DNA of 64,000 bases, taken from assembly GCF_023168165.1 (NCBI RefSeq), contig NZ_BQYJ01000001.1, positions 186,001-250,000 on the forward strand, in the 5' to 3' direction. This stretch comes from Niallia sp. NCCP-28. Lineage in GTDB: Bacteria > Bacillota > Bacilli > Bacillales > Cytobacillaceae. Both the position numbers and the translations under genes were made by a program. Below the pieces are notes generated by a model. It ran no database searches. It was not told the DNA's origin and worked only from the letters and a program-made list of their open reading frames with translations. Positions 18,783-26,668 of this stretch are shown here, one piece after another (the stretch's first letter is position 1; each line of letters starts with the position of its first letter).

Positions 18783-18826
18783 ATCTCAAATTGATATTTG
18801 TTTAATGCCGATATGAGATATATAAT
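18783..18826 (+). promoter_or_regulatory. Promoter with overlapping inverted repeat, cassette copy 2
   Basis: -35 TTGTTT at 18798-18803, 17-base spacer, -10 TATAAT at 18821-18826. The flanking inverted repeat ATCTCA/TGAGAT is kept but the inner pairing is weaker than in copy 1. Similarity to copy 1 starts at GATAAATAACATTTCTATAT (18747), which in copy 1 includes the last bases of repeat R1. Confidence 0.7.
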
Positions 18827-18894
18827 AAAAATAAGAAAACAAAGTAAACGTTTTCAATTATACAGTTACTTCTTATACATAAGGAGGAATTAAC

Positions 18895-19038
18895 ATGGAA
18901 TTAGCAAGAGAAGACAAAGTAAAAGATTTGTTAAAAAACCAAAAATTCAATCAAAAGGAAATTGCTGAGATGACAGATCCACAGATTGAATATTATCACT
19001 GGCTTTATTTTGAAGATTTTGTTTGCGATTATATGTAA
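18895..19038 (+). CDS. Small acidic protein, cassette copy 2
   Basis: 47 residues, ATG with AAGGAGGAATT upstream. Nearly identical to copy 3 (21405) and about 80 percent identical to copy 1: LAREDKVKDLL, then KNQKFNQKEIAEMTDPQIEY, YHWLYFEDF and a DYM end. Differences from copy 1 are mostly conservative (K/Q, Y/F, Y/C). It has a complete promoter and a terminator, so it is a self-contained transcription unit. Function unknown. Confidence 0.8.
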   Translation: MELAREDKVKDLLKNQKFNQKEIAEMTDPQIEYYHWLYFEDFVCDYM

Positions 19039-19119
19039 GCTAAAAATAAAATGATAAAAATGTTATACTAAGGCAGCAGCGCCTCCCCTTATTGATACAG
19101 TAAAAAACAAACATCTTAT

Positions 19120-19170
19120 TAAACAGCTGATTATCGGCATAGTGCCGGTGGTAGGCTGTTTAATTTTATT
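19120..19170 (+). terminator. Terminator of cassette copy 2
   Basis: AAACAGC pairs with GCTGTTT enclosing an inner CGGCA/TGCCG hairpin, followed by AATTTTATTT. The same structure follows copy 3. Confidence 0.7.
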
Positions 19171-19378
19171 TATATACAGCTATAATAATTAATGGTTTCT
19201 TCGACTGTATTTGGCAAGCAGAAAATAATTTTTACATAACTTGAGCAAAATTTTCTCTTTTCCTTTGAATGCATAGCTTTAAACACCAGCGATGCTGCAT
19301 ACAATATATATTAAAATCTGCTGTCAGCGGGTTTCATCATCAGACACTTCGAAAAAGCATTATGGTTATTTTTTAAAA

Positions 19379-19540
19379 AATTCATCACCCATTAACGGGC
19401 TTTTTCCCTCCACCTAAGAGATGATGAGAGAAAACAAAAAATCCAGATAGGTAGAAATTTCCTGAGTAAAAGCGTGATTGGTTCCACTAGCAATCAGTGG
19501 GGAATGTGGAAAATCCCTACTGATTGAAGTTTCAATTTAT
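19379..19540 (-). repeat. Dispersed repeat, copy R3 (near full length, minus orientation)
   Basis: Reads on the minus strand from TTGAAACTTCAATCAGTAGG through a CAATCAGT/ACTGATTG hairpin region, GTGGAACCAATCACGCTTTT, CTACCTATCTGGAT, and AAAAAGCCCGTTAATGGGTG to the end. It starts 12 bases after the stop codon of the P450 gene, in the same direction. Confidence 0.85.
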
Positions 19541-19552
19541 CGGCACATGCTA

Positions 19553-20941
19553 TCATAGCTGCTTTAAAGAGGGCTCCTTTTTCAGGTTTCTATCTTGTAT
19601 AATCATCCGCAAACCACGCTTCGGTCTGAGGGTAATGGTAGGATAGGTCTTTACTATATGGTGGTCTGGTGCCAGTTTAAGCCGGAATCGCTGTGCAATG
19701 GTGACTAGCACAAGCACTGCCTCCATCAATGCGAAGTGATTGCCAATACAGACCCTTGGACCACCGCCAAACGGAAAAAAAGCATAAGAAGGAATAGTTT
19801 TTATAAAATTATTTTCAAATCTTTCTGGAATGAAAGAGGTCGGATTTTGAAAGTATTCTGGCTTTCTGTGCATGACATATTGGCTTACAAGGATTACATC
19901 GCCTTTTTTGAAAAGATAACCTTTTATCTCCACATCTTTATCTACTTTTCGGCTAGTGACAAAGGCTGGCGGATACAGGCGCATCGACTCCCACATGATA
20001 TTTTGTGTGTAAGTTAATTGCATAAAGTCACTTGGTGCTAGCGGGCGGCTTCCAATTACCCTATCTATTTCCTCGTACATCTTCGCTTCCACCTCAGGAT
20101 GTTGGGAAAGCAAATACAATGTCCATGACAAAGCGTTTGCGGTAGTTTCATGTCCGGCAATAAAGATGGTCATCAGTTCGTCACGGACCTGCTTGTCTGA
20201 CATGCCTAAACCATCTATATCATCACGAGCGTCCATGATGATGCCAAGCATATCCTCATGCTTCTCTGGATCATTCCTACGTTTTTGGATAATGTCGGCA
20301 ATTATGCAATCAAGTGCTCTTATCGCCTTTTTAAAATTACGATTCCTTTTGGTTGGAATCCATAATGGCAGCTGGATAAGACTTCTCATTCTTCTAACAG
20401 CCAAGTTCATGGCCGTCTCTATCGGTTGCCCGATTTTTTGGTAACCCTCTTTGAAATCAATGTTGAACATCGTCTTACAGATGACACCGAGCGTGATGCT
20501 CATCATGTCCTGAGTGATGATTCGTTCTTCTCCATCTTGCCACGTCGACAAATAATCGCTTGCTATATCAATCATATTCTGGCCATAATCGATAATATGT
20601 GATTTTTTGAAAGCTGGTTGAATCAGTCTTCTTTGCTGCATGTGAAATTCTTTGTCGCTCGTAAGAAGCCCTTCTCCAAATATGGGTTTTAAAGCCTTAA
20701 AATCATCCGACTTCATGAAATTTTTCTGTTTTGTTACGAGTACTTGTTTGATCATTTCTGGATCTGAGACTAAATAAAAATTTTGCAATGGGCCAAAACG
20801 GAATTTTACAACCTCACCGAACTCTGTTGCCAATTGCGTAAGAAATCCAGGTGGATCCGATCGGAATGCCTTCAAATTTCCGGTTATGATTTTCCCCTTC
20901 GGTCCTTTGGGAGATTTAAAAAAGGTAGTTCTGTCACTCAA
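19553..20941 (-). CDS. Cytochrome P450
   Basis: 462 residues, TTG start with AAGGAGGAG 9 bases upstream. Heme monooxygenase: I-helix AGHETTANAL (about residue 267), K-helix ESMRLYPP with the ExxR pair, and heme-binding loop FPFGGGPRVCIGNHFA with the thiolate Cys near residue 404. The N-terminus has no membrane anchor, so it is soluble and needs a separate ferredoxin or flavodoxin reductase, none of which is nearby. The sequence type (CYP110/CYP102-head-like, long bacterial form) suggests a fatty-acid or terpene substrate, but this is a guess. It is surrounded by small-protein cassettes and repeats and looks slightly richer in G+C than its neighbours, so recent acquisition is possible. Confidence 0.95.
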   Translation of the reverse strand: MSDRTTFFKSPKGPKGKIITGNLKAFRSDPPGFLTQLATEFGEVVKFRFGPLQNFYLVSDPEMIKQVLVTKQKNFMKSDDFKALKPIFGEGLLTSDKEFHMQQRRLIQPAFKKSHIIDYGQNMIDIASDYLSTWQDGEERIITQDMMSITLGVICKTMFNIDFKEGYQKIGQPIETAMNLAVRRMRSLIQLPLWIPTKRNRNFKKAIRALDCIIADIIQKRRNDPEKHEDMLGIIMDARDDIDGLGMSDKQVRDELMTIFIAGHETTANALSWTLYLLSQHPEVEAKMYEEIDRVIGSRPLAPSDFMQLTYTQNIMWESMRLYPPAFVTSRKVDKDVEIKGYLFKKGDVILVSQYVMHRKPEYFQNPTSFIPERFENNFIKTIPSYAFFPFGGGPRVCIGNHFALMEAVLVLVTIAQRFRLKLAPDHHIVKTYPTITLRPKRGLRMIIQDRNLKKEPSLKQL

Positions 20942-21068
20942 TTATCTATTCTCCTCCTTTGCATAGCTGTGTTTTTGTTTCTTTTTATACTATGAAGGAA
21001 AGGAAAAAACGGATTGTACAATAGTCAAGAACCTATAAAAAATTCACTTGTATTGTAGCAGCAATGCT

Positions 21069-21380
21069 TTACGGATGAGTTAGCTTTTTTAATATTACTT
21101 TTAACAGCAGCCCTATAGAAAGTCCTGAGATAACACATAACAGTGGAAAACACCTAGTATCTAACACTACTCCAAATAATCATACTCTTTATGAGTATAT
21201 AAGCCCTGCTGTAACAAAAAACGCTGATACTGCAAATGGCAGGTATTAATATGGTTCTTTATTCCCACCCACATCTTTATATGCATCCCACATAGCCATA
21301 AAGTATACACAAGGATAAAACATCAACCATTGATATTCTGTAAGATTAATGGCTTTGTTTATTTCTCCATTAAATTTCCT
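21069..21380 (-). pseudogene. Decayed membrane-protein gene, cut by cassette copy 3
   Basis: The minus strand gives a clear membrane protein in one frame, with three in-frame stops: INLTEYQWLMFYPCVYFMAM, WDAYKDVGGNKEPY, stop, YLPFAVSAFFVTAGLIYS, stop, then CFPLLCVISGLSIGLLLKVI and a terminal TAA at 21069. Four hydrophobic segments are evident. Upstream of KFNGEINKAINL the coding sequence ends exactly where the conserved leader of cassette copy 3 begins (about 21380), so the 5' part has been replaced or displaced. Family not named with confidence; it resembles short conserved Bacillus membrane proteins. Confidence 0.7.
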
Positions 21381-21404
21381 TCTTATACATAAGGAGGAAT
21401 TAAT

Positions 21405-21548
21405 ATGGAATTAGCAAGAGAAGACAAAGTAAAAGATTTGTTAAAAAACCAAAAATTCAATCAAAAAGAAATTGCTGAGATGGCAGATCCACAGATTGAA
21501 TATTATCACTGGCTTTATTTTGAAGATTTTGTTTGCGATTATATGTAA
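21405..21548 (+). CDS. Small acidic protein, cassette copy 3
   Basis: 47 residues, differing from copy 2 by a single residue (Thr to Ala in EMADPQIEY). Ribosome site AAGGAGGAATT and about 25 bases before it are conserved, but the inverted-repeat promoter present before copies 1 and 2 is absent. Expression would need a new promoter, for instance TTGTTT at 21356 with no clear -10. The 3' flank, including GCTAAAAATAAAATGATAA and the terminator hairpin, matches copy 2. Most likely a duplicate of copy 2. Confidence 0.75.
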   Translation: MELAREDKVKDLLKNQKFNQKEIAEMADPQIEYYHWLYFEDFVCDYM

Positions 21549-21623
21549 GCTAAAAATAAAATGATAATAATAAAAATGTTATACTAAGGCAGCGGTGCCT
21601 CCTTTTAATGATACAATACTTAT

Positions 21624-21673
21624 TAAACAGCTGAGTGTCGGTACAGTAGCGGCGATAGGCTGTTTCATTTTGT
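21624..21673 (+). terminator. Terminator of cassette copy 3
   Basis: AAACAGC pairs with GCTGTTT around a weaker inner hairpin, followed by CATTTTGTTT. Same position and form as in copy 2. Confidence 0.6.
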
Positions 21674-21753
21674 TTATATACAGCGATTTTTATACTCTTC
21701 TACCATGTTTTAAGCATTATTTTTCTTCTTTTAAATCCTCTATTGGAATAAAA

Positions 21754-21876
21754 TCAACGGTTTGCTTCCTTTTTACATTTATCAAATAAACTCTCATTTT
21801 CGGTTGGATATTGATCAGGATTGTCTATGTTTCCTTGAGCATGCTCCAATACCGATTTTCTTTTATTTGTATCCAT
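21754..21876 (-). CDS. Small hypothetical protein (40 residues)
   Basis: ATG at 21876 with GAAGAGATG about 8 bases upstream. The peptide is hydrophilic: MDTNKRKSVLEHAQGNIDNP then DQYPTENESLFDKCKKEANR. The composition is that of a soluble small protein, possibly spore-related, but no family was recognised. Not membrane-bound. Confidence 0.45.
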   Translation of the reverse strand: MDTNKRKSVLEHAQGNIDNPDQYPTENESLFDKCKKEANR

Positions 21877-22183
21877 AATTATCATCTCTTCATTTTCAAT
21901 ATCCAATTTTCATCCATAAAAAAACAGATAATCTCCTTTTTAAAATTCTGCTGAAGGCCAGTCAAAAACGATAGATCAATTTTCACCTTTTATCAAATTT
22001 TCAATTAATTAAATTGTAGAGGCTGCTGTCATTCAATTAATGAAGAATGGATATTCACCGATCGAACTGCTGTATCCTAGCCAATAAAATATAGAAGGAA
22101 AATTATAAGGTTTTTAGAAATCAGGTTTTATTATATATCTCTATGGATAAACCAGTAACATAATTATTAAGAGGTGATTATGC

Positions 22184-22300
22184 GTGAGACAAGGCTGTCT
22201 AATAAGTGTGCTAATAAGCATAGGGCTAGCCATACTACTAAATGTAATACTTTGGCTAGTCTTTGTTTTTCCAAATTTTTCATTAAACAACCACTTCTAA
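22184..22300 (+). CDS. Small single-pass membrane protein (38 residues)
   Basis: GTG start at 22184 with AAGAGGTG 8 bases upstream. The whole middle is hydrophobic (LISVLISIGLAILLNVILWL), with a polar tail NNHF, so it is predicted to be a one-segment membrane peptide. An overlapping ATG frame two bases earlier is longer but reads as scrambled polar residues, so the GTG frame is preferred. A weak hairpin with an AAAGGG/CCCTTT stem follows. Function unknown. Confidence 0.5.
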   Translation: MRQGCLISVLISIGLAILLNVILWLVFVFPNFSLNNHF

Positions 22301-22386
22301 AGGGGTTTTTAGTGAACCAAAATCCCTTTAATAAATAAGATAACGTTAACTCATTAGTTCTTGATTCATTCTATATGATTCCAATA

Positions 22387-23154
22387 TTAATCATTTTCTA
22401 AATTGCCATTATATCTTTGCAGCAGCTCATAAGGACGCACTTTAAAAGCTTCATAGGGAACGCACTTTCCTTTCATGGCATCTAATACTCTTGGAAGAAA
22501 TTTTCCTCTTTTTATATACTGTGAAATATTTGACGAGTTTAATGCTATAAAACCAACTTCCTCCGTTTCATTGGATGTTGTTAAATTACCGCCAATACAT
22601 TTCCCAAGAAATACGATTGATAATGTGCTTCCATTTGAATACACACCAGACACACCCAGCAGCTTAACTTTAATCCCAGTTTCTTCATAAATTTCACGAC
22701 GTAACGTTGCGTCCAATGTCTCACCATCATCTGCTCCACCGCCAGGAAGTTCCCATGTATCCTTTCTCCAATATGTTTTGACTAATAAAGTTTCATTTTT
22801 ATCATTTGTAATATAACCACTAACCGCTACAGCCTGTTTTGGGATATGATAAGCTCCTGTTGAGGTCAAAATATCTTTTCTCATATCAATAAACATCTTT
22901 CCATCTTGATGTTGTTGAGTTTTTAATCTCTTATGCATCTCATCTTTGACTACTCTGTCTTCAATTTTTAAATATTCTTCATAGTTCGGATACTCCCAAA
23001 TCGCTATAATCTCATCTTGCAGCTCTGTTGTCCATCTGCCCATTAATTTTGCACCATTTTTTAATTGATTGGGCAGCAAGTATTTATGAAAAAAATCATT
23101 GAATTTATTTAATTGATTAGGTAAAATTCGATATACTTCTCTCATATAGAACAT
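22387..23154 (-). CDS. NIPSNAP-like and Nudix hydrolase fusion protein
   Basis: 255 residues with two parts. Residues 1-100 (REVYRILPNQLNKFNDFFHK ... WEYPNYEEYLKIED) match the NIPSNAP-type dimeric alpha-beta barrel fold. Residues about 105-225 are a Nudix domain with a complete box: G-GADDG-E-TLDATLR-REIYEETGI. Nudix enzymes cleave nucleoside diphosphate derivatives; the specific substrate is not evident. The combination is seen in Bacillus proteins annotated simply as NUDIX hydrolase. Start at the first ATG of two; GGAAGTG lies about 10 bases upstream. Single gene. Confidence 0.88.
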   Translation of the reverse strand: MFYMREVYRILPNQLNKFNDFFHKYLLPNQLKNGAKLMGRWTTELQDEIIAIWEYPNYEEYLKIEDRVVKDEMHKRLKTQQHQDGKMFIDMRKDILTSTGAYHIPKQAVAVSGYITNDKNETLLVKTYWRKDTWELPGGGADDGETLDATLRREIYEETGIKVKLLGVSGVYSNGSTLSIVFLGKCIGGNLTTSNETEEVGFIALNSSNISQYIKRGKFLPRVLDAMKGKCVPYEAFKVRPYELLQRYNGNLEND

Positions 23155-23384
23155 TTATTTTTCACTTCCAAACTTAATTTATCAACAAACATACTTTATT
23201 GTACGTCAGACATATCAGTTAAGTTCTAAGCCGGAAATTCTTTTTGATGAAGAAGCTCTTTTTATGTATATACCTTCTCCAAAATTAAATTTCATCCTAA
23301 AATCTAAATTAATAAAAATATCTGTTGGAATCCTCCATATAATTTAATGAAGAGCAATATCCTTATTAATAAGGGGGTAATATA

Positions 23385-23567
23385 ATGGTAAGGCTTAATA
23401 CCTTGTATCATCATAAAATGAAGGGCTGGCAATCAAAACAAATCATTTATCAAATTCCTCCATCTATCGGTGAAACGGTCAAAATAGATAAAGTTCATTA
23501 TAAAATCATCAATATTATTCATTATGCAGAAGACGGAACGCTCGAAATAGTTGCTCAAGCAGAATAA
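23385..23567 (+). CDS. Small conserved-looking hypothetical protein (60 residues)
   Basis: ATG with AAGGGGGT 8 bases upstream, and a strong terminator directly behind it, so it is a genuine transcription unit. The peptide is beta-rich: GWQSKQIIYQIPPSIGETVK then IDKVHYKIINIIHYAEDGTL and EIVAQAE, resembling a small barrel such as an SH3-like fold. No family could be named. Confidence 0.7.
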   Translation: MVRLNTLYHHKMKGWQSKQIIYQIPPSIGETVKIDKVHYKIINIIHYAEDGTLEIVAQAE

Positions 23568-23574
23568 TTTGTAT

Positions 23575-23617
23575 AAAAAAGCTGCAAACATAGCTGGTCA
23601 TGTTTTGCAGCTTTTTT
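23575..23617 (+). terminator. Terminator after the 60-residue gene
   Basis: AAAAAAGCTGCAAACA pairs with TGTTTTGCAGCTTTTTT with one bulge; usable on both strands, and so also a possible terminator for the manganese operon reading from the right. Confidence 0.8.
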
Positions 23618-23767
23618 ATGAAAAGATTAAGTCGAATAACCGTTTTTTGTCGAAAAATAACTATTCGAACAAAAATGAAACAATCCATTGAAAAATTAAA
23701 GCAATAGCACAAGAAATAAAACCAAATAGACAAATTTGTTTCTGTAGAAAGAAGTTACTTTGCTCGC

Positions 23768-24703
23768 CTATTCTGCCAGCCCTTCATGAATGGTATCCAA
23801 ATTCCATTTCACCATTTTTAAGTAACTGTCTCCGTCTGATCCTGGTTTTCCAACAGAATCAGTGAATACTTTTCCTTTTATTTTAACACCTGAATCATTT
23901 GAAACCATTTCCATGCTTCGTGGATCTACACTTGATTCCACAAATAACGCAGGTACATTGCCTTCTCTAATAATATCAACAATTCGTTTTACTTGAGCGC
24001 TTGTTCCCTGGCTTTCTGTATTGATTTCCCAAATATATTCTGCTTTTAAGCCATATGCTTCTGCAAAGTATTTAAAAGCTCCTTCACTTGTTACCAACAT
24101 CCGGCGTTTTTCTGGAATATCAGCAAATTTTGCTTTTGCCTCTTCATGCAATTCACGCAAACTGCTAATATATTTATCCGCATTTTCCTCATATGCCTCT
24201 TTATTTTTTGGATCTTTTTTAATTAATGCATCCCTTACATTTTCTGCATATTTTATGCCATTGTTTAAATCCAGCCATGCATGGGGATCTTGTTCTGTTT
24301 CTTTCCCTTTAGATGTCAAATACTTAGGTGCAACCCCTTTGCTGATACGAAAAACCTCTTCTCCTTCTTTATCCTTTTTCCCTGCTGTCTCTAGCATTTT
24401 ATTAAACCAGCCATTTGCTGTCTCTAAGTTTAGGCCATTGTAAAAAATCATATCTGCATCTGTACTTGCACGAATATCAGCAGGAAGTGGATCATATTCA
24501 TGAGGATCTTTGCCAACTGGCACAATCGAATGAACAGTTACATGCTCGCCTCCTACATTTTCAATGATGTCAGCAAGAATAGAATAAGTCGCAACAATTT
24601 TCACCTTTCCATCAGATTGCTTTTCCTTTGTTGTTTGGCTGCATCCAGTAAATACAAACATACACACTAGCAAAAGAAATCCTCTGTATAACCATTTTCT
24701 CAT
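23768..24703 (-). CDS. mntA: Manganese-type ABC transporter binding lipoprotein (MntA/PsaA family)
   Basis: 311 residues, cluster A-I metal receptor. Lipobox FTGC with Cys21. The four metal ligands fit the family: His68 (DPHEYDPLP), His141 (DPHAWLD), Glu207 ([10 protein letters not shown]) and Asp282 (FTDSVG). Two His, one Glu and one Asp, together with [13 protein letters not shown], and the lack of a His-rich acidic loop point to manganese rather than zinc. Third gene of the operon, 21 bases after the permease. Anchored outside the membrane, it hands Mn(II) to the permease. Confidence 0.92.
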   Translation of the reverse strand: MRKWLYRGFLLLVCMFVFTGCSQTTKEKQSDGKVKIVATYSILADIIENVGGEHVTVHSIVPVGKDPHEYDPLPADIRASTDADMIFYNGLNLETANGWFNKMLETAGKKDKEGEEVFRISKGVAPKYLTSKGKETEQDPHAWLDLNNGIKYAENVRDALIKKDPKNKEAYEENADKYISSLRELHEEAKAKFADIPEKRRMLVTSEGAFKYFAEAYGLKAEYIWEINTESQGTSAQVKRIVDIIREGNVPALFVESSVDPRSMEMVSNDSGVKIKGKVFTDSVGKPGSDGDSYLKMVKWNLDTIHEGLAE

Positions 24704-24724
24704 AAAAAGTTCCTCCTTTTTATA

Positions 24725-25585
24725 TTAACGTGATAATCCACGTTGTTTATATGCTCGCAATTTATTCCACAAAACCCCTTGTTTTGGAGAAAAAATAAAG
24801 GCAATCAGAAAAAATATTGTAGAAATTACAACAATGGTTGCACCAGATGCCAAGTTATAAATATAGCTGTAATAAAGGCCGATAACAGAAGACAAGGTGC
24901 CAAAAATTACTGCAAGACTTATCATGACAGATAAACGATTTGTTAATAAATACGCAGTAGATGCCGGTGTAATCAACATAGCTACAACAAGAACAATTCC
25001 TACAGTCTGCAAGGAAGCAACTGTCACCAAGGTTAATAATGTCATAATCAAATAATGGATTATTTTATTGGGAAGTCCATATGCTTGTGACATGGTGGGA
25101 TCAAAGGAACTTACTAACAATTCTTTAAAAAAGGCAAATACAATAATCAAGATAAACACACCGATAAAAAAGGTAATCCACATATCTGACGATCGCACTG
25201 CAAGCACGTTGCCAAATAAAATATGATAGAGATCACTGGAACTTTTCACCATTGTTATTAAGATAATTCCTAGTGCAAAAAACGTACTGAACATAATGCC
25301 GATTGCCGCATCATTTTTTATTCTGCTGTTTTGGCTGACATAACCAATGCCAAGTGCTGCTATAAGTCCACTGATTACTGCCCCAAAAAAGAAATTAATT
25401 CCAAAGATATAGGAAATGGCGACACCAGGCAACACAGCATGACTGATTGCATCCCCCATCAAAGACATGCCCCTTAAAATAATAAAGCTTCCAATTACTC
25501 CGCAAATAATTCCTACCATTACTGATGTGACCAATGCTTTTTGCAAAAATGCATAATCCATTACTGCCTGGATAAATTCCATCAT
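24725..25585 (-). CDS. mntC: Manganese-type ABC transporter permease
   Basis: 286 residues, ABC-3 family, eight or so hydrophobic segments. Signatures GVIGSFIILRGMSLMGDAIS, HAVLPGVAISYIFG and AMLITPASTAYLLTNRL are those of zinc/manganese permeases. It lies 12 bases after the ATPase gene and 21 bases before the binding protein, in one operon. The start is the first of two adjacent ATG codons. Confidence 0.93.
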   Translation of the reverse strand: MMEFIQAVMDYAFLQKALVTSVMVGIICGVIGSFIILRGMSLMGDAISHAVLPGVAISYIFGINFFFGAVISGLIAALGIGYVSQNSRIKNDAAIGIMFSTFFALGIILITMVKSSSDLYHILFGNVLAVRSSDMWITFFIGVFILIIVFAFFKELLVSSFDPTMSQAYGLPNKIIHYLIMTLLTLVTVASLQTVGIVLVVAMLITPASTAYLLTNRLSVMISLAVIFGTLSSVIGLYYSYIYNLASGATIVVISTIFFLIAFIFSPKQGVLWNKLRAYKQRGLSR

Positions 25586-25597
25586 TTATTCTCCTTT

Positions 25598-26374
25598 CTA
25601 TACTTGCTCTGAATTAACAGACTGCTGAAATATTTCCTCTTGCAAAAAAGATTGAAATTGAAATTCTGCATCATATGCCTGCATAATATATTTCCGTGTA
25701 AACACTTCATGAACAGGACCTGCTTTAATAATCGTTTTATTTAATAAAACAAGATCATCAAAATACTTTTCCACCTTACTTAAATCATGGTGGACCACCA
25801 AAACTGTGCTGCCTTCGTCTTTTAATTCTTTAAGAATTTGGACAATCACTTCTTCACTGGCCATATCAATTCCGACAAAAGGTTCATCTAAAAGATAAAG
25901 CTTCGGTTTTTGGGCAAGTGCTCTTGCCATAAATACACGCTGCTGCTGCCCACCTGACAATTCACCAATTTGCCTTTTGGCGTAAGCTTCCATGCCGACC
26001 CTTTTTAAACATTCATAGGCCCATGCTTTTTCTTTTTTCCCAGGTCTATGAAAGAGTCCTAACAAAGGATACGTACCTAATAGCACCGTATCAATAACTG
26101 TAATGGGAAATGTCCAGTCAATATTGCTGCGCTGTGGCACATAAGCGATTCTTTTTTTATTTTTTTTGACTGGTTCCTGAAATATCTCCACTTTCCCCTT
26201 ATCTTTTGGCGTCAACTCCAGCAACGCTTTCATAAATGTAGATTTCCCTGCTCCATTTGGGCCAACAATTCCTATTAATCTGCCGCTTTCCAACTCTACA
26301 CTTAAATCGAATAAAGCAGGATTGCCCCTATAAGAAACCGCTAAATCTTTAACCCTTATAATTTCCATTTCCAT
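25598..26374 (-). CDS. mntB: Manganese-type ABC transporter ATPase
   Basis: 258 residues. Walker A GPNGAGKS, signature LSGGQQQR, Walker B LYLLDEP, and switch histidine in VVHHDLS, all intact. The family-specific YVPQRSNIDWTFPITVIDTV is typical of Zn/Mn importers. First gene of the operon ATPase-permease-receptor, an order like the streptococcal psaBCA rather than mntABCD of B. subtilis. A candidate MntR operator lies about 40-60 bases upstream. Confidence 0.94.
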   Translation of the reverse strand: MEMEIIRVKDLAVSYRGNPALFDLSVELESGRLIGIVGPNGAGKSTFMKALLELTPKDKGKVEIFQEPVKKNKKRIAYVPQRSNIDWTFPITVIDTVLLGTYPLLGLFHRPGKKEKAWAYECLKRVGMEAYAKRQIGELSGGQQQRVFMARALAQKPKLYLLDEPFVGIDMASEEVIVQILKELKDEGSTVLVVHHDLSKVEKYFDDLVLLNKTIIKAGPVHEVFTRKYIMQAYDAEFQFQSFLQEEIFQQSVNSEQV

Positions 26375-26414
26375 CCCTCTTTCATTGAGACAAGTTTATT
26401 TACTGAAACTAATT

Positions 26415-26433
26415 ATTTTTCCCTAATGCAACT
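26415..26433 (-). promoter_or_regulatory. Candidate MntR operator of the manganese operon
   Basis: Minus strand TTGCATTAGGGAAAA, close to the Bacillus MntR box pattern TTTGC(N)4-6GGGAAAC. It sits just downstream of a possible extended -10 (TGCTAAAAT), where a bound repressor would block transcription. The match was judged from memory of the motif. Confidence 0.5.
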
Positions 26434-26608
26434 TTTATGGTGATTTTAGCACATCTATTTTTAGATGTACAGAATTATCTACTTATTTTTTTGCAACTAG
26501 CTTTTTTTATTAAGATCGATTAACTCCGCAGATTTTCGATAATACTTCAAATTATTCTCTTATCGTTAATAAGTTTCCAAAAAAATAATAGTGATTTATT
26601 TACACGGC

Positions 26609-26646
26609 AAAAATGCCCATTGGAAAAAATCAAATGGGCATTTTTT
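26609..26646 (-). terminator. Terminator of the LLM oxidoreductase gene
   Basis: AAAATGCCCATTTG pairs with the other arm AAATGGGCATTTTTT around a short A-rich loop; bidirectional, 23 bases after the LLM stop on the minus strand. Confidence 0.85.
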
Positions 26647-26668
26647 ATTCTACTGAAAAAGTGCTTTT

